In this document: piece after piece, positions 59,070 to 64,000 of the stretch | Layout: every line of letters begins with the position of its first letter | Numbering within the stretch: position 1 is the stretch's first letter | NCBI GenBank assembly: GCA_965237875.1 | Contig: CBDEGP010000002.1 | Location: forward strand, 558,001-622,000 | Source: DAOUJI01 sp965237875 | GTDB lineage: Bacteria; Chloroflexota; Dehalococcoidia; Lucifugimonadales; JAGWBF01 | Length of the DNA stretch: 64,000 nucleotides | Reading direction: 5' to 3' | Made by a program: the position numbers and the translations under genes | Notes under the pieces: generated by a model | What the model was told of the DNA's origin: nothing | Databases searched by the model: none | Seen by the model: only the letters and a program-made list of their open reading frames with translations

Positions 59070-60836
59070 ATGGAAGCGAAAATTGTCAACCTTCAGACTT
59101 TGTTCGGTACGGAGGTTTCGTACCGGATCCCCCAATTTCAGAGACCTTATGCTTGGAAAAAAGAGGAACAATGGAAGCCGCTGTGGGACGATGTGCTCAA
59201 GGTCGCTCGTACCATCCTTGAGAAAGAGGACCAAAAGATTCCTCCCCACTTCATGGGAGCCATTGTTCTGCAACAACAGAGCAGCGGAACAGGAGAAGTA
59301 GCCAAATGGATAGTGGTTGACGGACAGCAACGACTTACAACACTCCAATTGCTAATTCGGGCAACTCAGGAAGCATTTCAAAATATTGACGACACTGAAC
59401 GAGTCAGCCGATTGACAAAACTGACATTAAATCAAGACAGCCACTGGGGAGGGGACCCAAATAACGAGACTAAGGTTCGACAGTCCAACATTAATGACCA
59501 GCAGGCATTCCAAGAAGCAATTAGGGGCTTGAGCGATGGCAACCGGGCACTGCGTTCCATCGGTGAAGCCCATAAATTTTTCAAGGATGAAGTGACCGTA
59601 TGGTTGAACGAGCGACCAGCAGAGAGGAACATCAAAGCAGAGGCACTAGAAAAAACCCTAACGGAGAAGTTTCAATTAGCAGCTATTGATCTTGATGAGG
59701 CTGAAAAGCCCCACTTTATCTTTGGGGTCCTCAACACACGAGCTGAGCCCCTGAAACAGTCTGACCATGTGAAGAACACTGTAATGTACGAAGCGAATGT
59801 TGTTGACGACGCGCAAAAAGCGAATGAGCTGTGGGGGATGTTCGACCGGGACGATTGGTGGCGGGAAGATACCAAAGAAGGACGGCTGAATCGAATTCAC
59901 CTAGACCGATTCTTAAATTATTGGGTTATTATGCAAACTCAGAAGGACGTTACGGCGGAGCGAGTGTCTGCTGAGTTTAGCACCTACTTTGAATCCACAG
60001 GTCTGTCTATACAGGAAATTACTGCGGACGTTAGACGTTCTGGGATCATCTACCATGACATGGAAAAAGCCAAACACCCCGGTATTGAGACTTTTCTGCA
60101 ACGTATGAAAATCATGGAAATCGGCGTAGTGGTTCCTCCATTGCTATGGCTTTATACGCGCGAAGTCCCCGACGAGTCTCGGAAGAGAAGCGTCCGAGCA
60201 TTAGAGAGTTATCTTGTACGGCGCATGCTCTGTGGTCTGACTTCTATGGGACTGAACAGGCTCTTTATTGAGCTATTAGGGAAGTTGGAAAGTGGAGAAG
60301 TTAATCAAGTTGACAAAATATTGATAGACCACCTTAGCGGACAAACCGTTGAGAACCGTATATGGCCTAGAGACGGACTCTTGAATGAGTATCTTACTAC
60401 AAGACCATTACGAGGCACCTCTGGCAGGCAAAAGATGGTGCTGGAGGCCATCGAAATGAGTCTGCGAACCGAGAAGACCGAAGATATAGGCAGCGTCAAG
60501 AACCTGACTGTTGAACACATAATGCCTCAGTCTTGGGAGCGTAACTGGCCTTTGTCGGAGGATGTCGTTGATAAAGACGAGGCTACGGATTCTAGAGAGC
60601 AAGCTGTAAAGAATATAGGTAATCTGACGTTAGTCACCAACAAATTGAACCCGAGTCTTTCCAACGCGGCATGGAGCGAGAAGCGAGGGACGTTGGAAAA
60701 GCACACCTCGTTGCGCCTAAACTGGAGTTTACTGAACGAAACTCTTGGTGTATGGAATGACGAAACAATCCATCAACGCAGCGAAACCTTATCCAAGATG
60801 GTTGCCCATATATGGCCCTATGCTGACAATATCTAA
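59070..60836 (+). CDS. DUF262/DUF1524 protein (GmrSD-type nuclease, putative type IV restriction)
   Basis: 588 residues. The N-terminal DUF262 domain has VSYRIPQFQRPYAWKKEEQW (17-36) and the nucleotide-related DGQQR motif in IVVDGQQRLTTLQLL (81-95). The middle is helical. The C-terminal DUF1524 HNH-like nuclease reads LTVEHIMPQSWERNW near residue 480, then NIGNLTLVTNKLNPSLSNAA and a following W..K. This is the two-domain layout of GmrSD-type restriction enzymes that cut modified phage DNA in an NTP-dependent way. GC is clearly lower than in neighbours, so recent transfer is likely. A 52-residue ORF sits directly upstream. Confidence 0.88.
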   Translation: MEAKIVNLQTLFGTEVSYRIPQFQRPYAWKKEEQWKPLWDDVLKVARTILEKEDQKIPPHFMGAIVLQQQSSGTGEVAKWIVVDGQQRLTTLQLLIRATQEAFQNIDDTERVSRLTKLTLNQDSHWGGDPNNETKVRQSNINDQQAFQEAIRGLSDGNRALRSIGEAHKFFKDEVTVWLNERPAERNIKAEALEKTLTEKFQLAAIDLDEAEKPHFIFGVLNTRAEPLKQSDHVKNTVMYEANVVDDAQKANELWGMFDRDDWWREDTKEGRLNRIHLDRFLNYWVIMQTQKDVTAERVSAEFSTYFESTGLSIQEITADVRRSGIIYHDMEKAKHPGIETFLQRMKIMEIGVVVPPLLWLYTREVPDESRKRSVRALESYLVRRMLCGLTSMGLNRLFIELLGKLESGEVNQVDKILIDHLSGQTVENRIWPRDGLLNEYLTTRPLRGTSGRQKMVLEAIEMSLRTEKTEDIGSVKNLTVEHIMPQSWERNWPLSEDVVDKDEATDSREQAVKNIGNLTLVTNKLNPSLSNAAWSEKRGTLEKHTSLRLNWSLLNETLGVWNDETIHQRSETLSKMVAHIWPYADNI

Positions 60837-60926
60837 TACGTGCTCCTAGACTTCTATCAACCAGGATGCTGGTCATCAACGTAAAAAGTTCTCTTAAGGA
60901 TGGCCAAGCCCTAACTACCTCGCTCA

Positions 60927-61190
60927 ATGATCTACACAATGAGGCACGGACAGCTCCAATTGATCCACTACTACACTCTCCACAACCTACTGAGGAGATA
61001 CCTTGGCGGGTTGGAGGGCTTGGAGGCCGTGCGGGAGTACGTTACGGCCCGAGTTGGGGCCGTCTACGATGAACCCATCGACTATGTCTCCATGGAAATC
61101 TGGTACCTTGACGACGGGTTTGTGACCGAGGAACGCCTCCGGACCCGGCTGGGCGAGTTCCTGAAAGAGAAGAGCAAGCTGCCAGTCTAG
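60927..61190 (+). CDS. Small hypothetical protein or 3' gene remnant
   Basis: 87 residues. The frame is closed upstream by a stop at 60912 and the ATG has no clear ribosome site. The second half looks like genuine coding sequence (GLEAVREYVTARVGAVYDEP, then IDYVSMEIWYLDDGFVTEER) and returns to the GC-rich style of the chromosome. It ends 3 bp from the stop of the convergent acyl-CoA dehydrogenase gene, which is typical of real genes here. It may be the 3' part of a gene interrupted when the DUF262 gene arrived. Confidence 0.45.
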   Translation: MIYTMRHGQLQLIHYYTLHNLLRRYLGGLEGLEAVREYVTARVGAVYDEPIDYVSMEIWYLDDGFVTEERLRTRLGEFLKEKSKLPV

Positions 61191-61193
61191 CGC

Positions 61194-62333
61194 CTACGCC
61201 GGGGCCATGAGGCGGGCCATGCGGCGTTTGTGGTGGATGGCGTCTCCCAGGTAGTGCTGGAGGGTGCGGGCCCTCTTGGTGTATTGGGTCAGGCCGAACT
61301 CCAGGTCAGTGCCTATGCCGCCGTGGACGTGGTGGGACGCCTCGCACGCTTTGGGGAACCCCACGCTTGCCACGGACTTAGCCATCGACACTCCGATGGG
61401 AGCGTTGGGGTCGCCTTCGTCCAGCTGCCACAGGGCTTCGTAGGCCGTCCACTTGGCGGCGTCGGCCTCGTTTAGGGCGTCAATGACGTGGTCCTGGACC
61501 CTCTGGAAAGTCCCGATGTGGACACCGAAAGCTACGCGGGTCTGGCTGTACTCCCTGGCCATGTCGGTGACCCGGCGGGCGCCGCCGGACATGAAGCTGC
61601 ACAGCGCCGCCGTAGCCCGGTCCATGGCGGTTTCCAGGGCGGGCCAAGCGCCGCCTTCTGGGCCCAGCAGGTCCGACGCAGGCGCCTCTACATTGTCGAA
61701 GTTGACCTCGCAGACCTTGGGGCCGATCCATCCTGTTTGGACACGGATCGAGACTCCAGGGGAACGTGTGTCCACCGCGACAAGGCTGATGCCCTGGGAC
61801 TGGTCCGCCCCGTCGCCGCTCCTGGCGGCCACCAGGATGCGGTCTGCAACGTTGGCGTCGGGTATGAAGAGCTTTGTGCCGTTGAGGACTACGGTCCCGC
61901 CGCTGACGGAAGCCTTCAGCCGGACGAATTCGGGGTCCCAACCGTACTCCGGCTCGGTGAATGCCAGGGTGTATATAAGGTTTCCTGAGGCGATGGCCGG
62001 AAGGAGGGCCTTCTTCTGGTCGTCGCTCCCAGCTTCCAGGATGGCGTTGGCGCAGAGGACGGCGGAGGACAGGTGGGGGCTGGGGCAGGCGAAATAGCCC
62101 ATGACCTCGTAAAGCGCGCCCAGGTCGGTATGGGAGTTGCCGGAGCCGCCGTACTCCTCCGGGATGGACATTCCGGCCCATCCGAGCTCGCACATTGTCC
62201 GCCAGATTTCGGGGTCGAACCCCGTCTCGCTGTCGTCGATCTCAAGGACGCGGGACTTGGGCATCTCCGTCTCCATGAACTCCGTCGCCGTGCTCTGGAT
62301 AAGGCTCTGAATTTCATTGAGGGACAGGTCCAT
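61194..62333 (-). CDS. Acyl-CoA dehydrogenase family protein
   Basis: 379 residues. Three-domain ACAD layout: N-terminal helices (DLSLNEIQSLIQSTATEFME; ELGWAGMSIPEEYGGSG), the middle beta domain with LAFTEPEYGWDPEFV and LNGTKLFIPDANVADRILVA, and C-terminal helices (AFGVHIGTFQRVQDHVIDAL, ASHHVHGGIGTDLEFGLTQY). The usual catalytic Glu motif (Y-E-G-T near the end) is replaced by HYLGDAIHHKRRM, so this is probably one subunit of a heteromeric ACAD like the alpha2beta2 enzymes of sterol side-chain degradation. AGGAGGACTCC precedes the ATG. Three TGGTCA repeats at 62346, 62358 and 62366 could be regulatory. Confidence 0.9.
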   Translation of the reverse strand: MDLSLNEIQSLIQSTATEFMETEMPKSRVLEIDDSETGFDPEIWRTMCELGWAGMSIPEEYGGSGNSHTDLGALYEVMGYFACPSPHLSSAVLCANAILEAGSDDQKKALLPAIASGNLIYTLAFTEPEYGWDPEFVRLKASVSGGTVVLNGTKLFIPDANVADRILVAARSGDGADQSQGISLVAVDTRSPGVSIRVQTGWIGPKVCEVNFDNVEAPASDLLGPEGGAWPALETAMDRATAALCSFMSGGARRVTDMAREYSQTRVAFGVHIGTFQRVQDHVIDALNEADAAKWTAYEALWQLDEGDPNAPIGVSMAKSVASVGFPKACEASHHVHGGIGTDLEFGLTQYTKRARTLQHYLGDAIHHKRRMARLMAPA

Positions 62334-62486
62334 GGAGTCCTCCTTTGGTCAACCGGGTGGTCAGCTGGTCAACGTGCGGGGCGGGAAGCGCCCGTATTAT
62401 ACGACAGGCGGGCAACCTAGACCAACGGAAGGGTCAAGCAACCACGGTCTTTCGGTTATTCACCCTAACCCCTTCGGCAGGCTCAG

Positions 62487-62641
62487 GGCAGGCGCCAGCC
62501 CTCTCCCGTCAAGAGACCTTTGCGTAACCTCCGTCATTCCGGAAGAGGCCGGAATCCAGGGCCTTGCACGAAGGTGGGGAACGCCCTCACCCCAGCCCTC
62601 TTCCAAAGGGAGAGAGGGTTGTGCAAAGGTCCCGTCAAGGG
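62487..62641. repeat. Dispersed intergenic repeat, long copy 2
   Basis: CCCTCTCCCGTCAAGAGACC, then the hairpin ATTCCGG-AAGAGG-CCGGAAT (62536-62555) and CCAGGGCC, then CGCCCTCACCCCAGCCCTCT and GTCCCGTCAAGG, parallel to 55503-55667. The arm bases differ from copy 1 in a compensating way (TA versus TT in one arm, TAT versus AAT in the other), keeping the stem. It just overlaps the 3' end of the next gene. With this element, the 300-bp gap 62334-62634 is explained. Confidence 0.7.
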
Positions 62642-63771
62642 CGAGGGGGCGATGTGTTCTGTAGGTAGGCCGGCGCCTTCTCCAGGCCCAGGCTTATGGC
62701 CATGAGCTGGCGGGGCCAGTCTTCAGAGGAGGGCGGCCCGTCAGCATTGTGGGGCGCCAGCAGCGACGGCGCCCTGGGGTCGTTGGCGTCGAGCAGCGCG
62801 TATGGGCCGGCGACTTGGTCTGCGGCGTTTTTGACGGCGGCTTTGGCGCGTCTCTCCACCAGCGTGGACTGAGCGTCATGGTAGGTCAGCTCCTCCCCCG
62901 CCAACCTCATCCAGGAGTTCCGCCGGTGCATGAGTTGGGCAATGCGGCTTTCGATGAAGGCGTCCATGAGAATAAGCTGCCTGACCGGCTCCAACATCAG
63001 AGGCAGTCCATCCCGCTCAGCTTCAATCGCGTAGCTGAGCAGGTCGTCCATTTCGGCGGTGGACTTCAGGGGACCGAACGGTGGTGGGGAGTCCACCGCG
63101 CACCGGGCTATGTCCCAACCCGCGCTTTCTTCCCCCAAAGCGGAGTAGATGGGAACGTGGACCTGCCGGAACTCGACCCTGCTGACCGGAGGTCCAACGC
63201 TTTTGACGGGGCCCGTTATCCGAATCCCCTCGGCGCCGCCAGGGACCAGGAAAGACAAGGGGGTGTCGCCGCCGGTCCCATGCAGGGCAGCCCATGTCCA
63301 GATGAGTCCTGGAAGCTCGCCTTGCCCAACGAAGTCTCCATGTCCTTCCAGGATGTAATCGTCCCCGTCCCTGGAGGCGGCGATTGTGAGGTTTGCAGCG
63401 TCCAGGTCATGCGGCCCGCCAGCCCTGAGGGTCCAAAGGGCTGCATTCCCACCGGCTAGAGGCGGGATGAAACGGTCGGCCTGGTCTGAAGAGCCATAGG
63501 CATGGATGACGCGGCGCAGAACGGCGCTCTTGGGGTCCAAGACGCCTGCCAGGCCCCGTGCGGCAAGCTCTTCGGCAACGACGGTCTCGTGGAATTCAGT
63601 GAGGCCCGCTCCGCCGGATGTGACGGGTTCAGCCGCCGCCAACCAGCCCAATCGGGCCAATTCCTGGCGGACCTTGCCCGGACCTGCGTTCTGGGGAACG
63701 GAGTCTAGGAGACGGGCGACCTCGGCGCGGAACCTCTCCAACTGGGGAGTGTATCCCGGTTTGAAGTCCAT
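62635..63771 (-). CDS. Divergent acyl-CoA dehydrogenase-like protein
   Basis: 378 residues. It shows the ACAD N-domain (YTPQLERFRAEVARLLDSVP; LGWLAAAEPVTSGGAGLTEF), a degenerate middle domain (DDYILEGHGDFVGQGELPGL; DTPLSFLVPGGAEGIRITGP) and a C-terminal helical domain (ESRIAQLMHRRNSWMRLAGE, TLVERRAKAAVKNAADQVAG). The FAD-binding and catalytic motifs of the C-terminal domain are poorly conserved. It is a candidate non-catalytic partner for the adjacent ACADs. It starts 24 nt after the upstream ACAD stop, with no strong ribosome site, so coupling is probable. The 3' end is shared with the dispersed repeat. Confidence 0.8.
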   Translation of the reverse strand: MDFKPGYTPQLERFRAEVARLLDSVPQNAGPGKVRQELARLGWLAAAEPVTSGGAGLTEFHETVVAEELAARGLAGVLDPKSAVLRRVIHAYGSSDQADRFIPPLAGGNAALWTLRAGGPHDLDAANLTIAASRDGDDYILEGHGDFVGQGELPGLIWTWAALHGTGGDTPLSFLVPGGAEGIRITGPVKSVGPPVSRVEFRQVHVPIYSALGEESAGWDIARCAVDSPPPFGPLKSTAEMDDLLSYAIEAERDGLPLMLEPVRQLILMDAFIESRIAQLMHRRNSWMRLAGEELTYHDAQSTLVERRAKAAVKNAADQVAGPYALLDANDPRAPSLLAPHNADGPPSSEDWPRQLMAISLGLEKAPAYLQNTSPPRP

Positions 63772-63795
63772 GGAGAGCTTGCTGGGGCTGGCCTG

Positions 63796-64000
63796 TTAGA
63801 CGCCGGCGACGCCGGAGCTTGAAGGGGTTGCGGCGGCCCTTTCCCTTGTCCGGCTGATGCCCAGGCGCCGGGCCATGATGAGCCGTTGCACCTCCAGCGT
63901 CCCGCCGGGGTGGGCTCCCGTCAGGCTGGAGCGCTGGTAGACTTCCGGCGCTCCCTGGAAGGGGGCCCTCGGCTCTCGGACGCCCAGCACGGAGTACATG
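63796..64000 (-). CDS. Acyl-CoA dehydrogenase, C-terminal end (5' part outside window)
   Basis: 68 codons are visible, open to the window edge. The fragment has APEVYQRSSLTGAHPGGTLE with VQRLIMARRLGIS, the ACAD C-terminal helix in which GGTxExxRxxIAxxxLG is typical. The final residues (ERAAATPSSSGVAGV) form a short tail. It leads the ACAD operon on this strand. The catalytic base region lies outside the window. Confidence 0.8.
   Translation of the reverse strand, partial: MYSVLGVREPRAPFQGAPEVYQRSSLTGAHPGGTLEVQRLIMARRLGISRTRERAAATPSSSGVAGV

Overview
The window is a GC-rich bacterial chromosome segment with compact gene order and no ribosomal, tRNA or transposase genes. Five predicted lipoproteins carry a Pro/Thr-rich low-complexity linker directly after the lipobox cysteine. 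Together with multiple CaiB/BaiF CoA-transferases, an LLM-class flavin oxidoreductase, DUF1800 and NHL/BNR propeller proteins and an orphan molybdenum hydroxylase, this suggests a Chloroflexota genome of the Dehalococcoidia/SAR202 type. That assignment is inferred from gene content and style, not from a marker gene.

Region 1-12 kb is housekeeping plus small accessory genes: a truncated LLM-class oxidoreductase, a GlcG/HbpS protein, a DUF192 lipoprotein, a HesB-like protein, a four-gene operon of secreted or membrane-anchored proteins of unknown function (including a 49-residue membrane peptide), a PaREP1-like protein, lysA, holB, an HNH nuclease, a BNR propeller, a membrane protein and a YceI-like lipoprotein. 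Region 11.6-14.2 kb holds a MITE-like repeat, a PstS-type phosphate-binding lipoprotein preceded by five TTAA motifs at exact 11-bp spacing, a second such array upstream of a 36-codon basic peptide, and a hemD remnant.

Region 14.3-25 kb carries dodecin, a response regulator/histidine kinase pair, a zinc-ribbon miniprotein with its own promoter, long leader and terminator, a thioester alpha-2-macroglobulin lipoprotein, a large alpha/beta hydrolase and an SRPBCC protein. Region 25.1-33.7 kb is one operon of two very large FtsX-type permeases and two ABC ATPases, followed by a hicAB toxin-antitoxin pair.

Region 34.5-63.9 kb looks like a catabolic island. Two paralogous pairs of CaiB/BaiF CoA-transferases lie on opposite strands on either side of a core made of a tandemly duplicated DUF1800-NHL gene pair, an orphan molybdopterin hydroxylase large subunit, a dipeptide-type ABC importer and a cupin. 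Beyond the second pair is a thiolase-like / DUF35 / thiolase-like operon in which neither thiolase has a cysteine at the usual nucleophile position, then three acyl-CoA dehydrogenase-type genes. CoA activation, acyl-CoA oxidation and retro-aldol side-chain removal is a reasonable combined reading, but the substrate is unknown. Two genes with lower GC than their neighbours, an AIPR-family protein and a DUF262/DUF1524 (GmrSD-like) protein preceded by a 52-residue ORF, look like acquired defence genes. A dispersed hairpin repeat occurs in at least four intergenic places.
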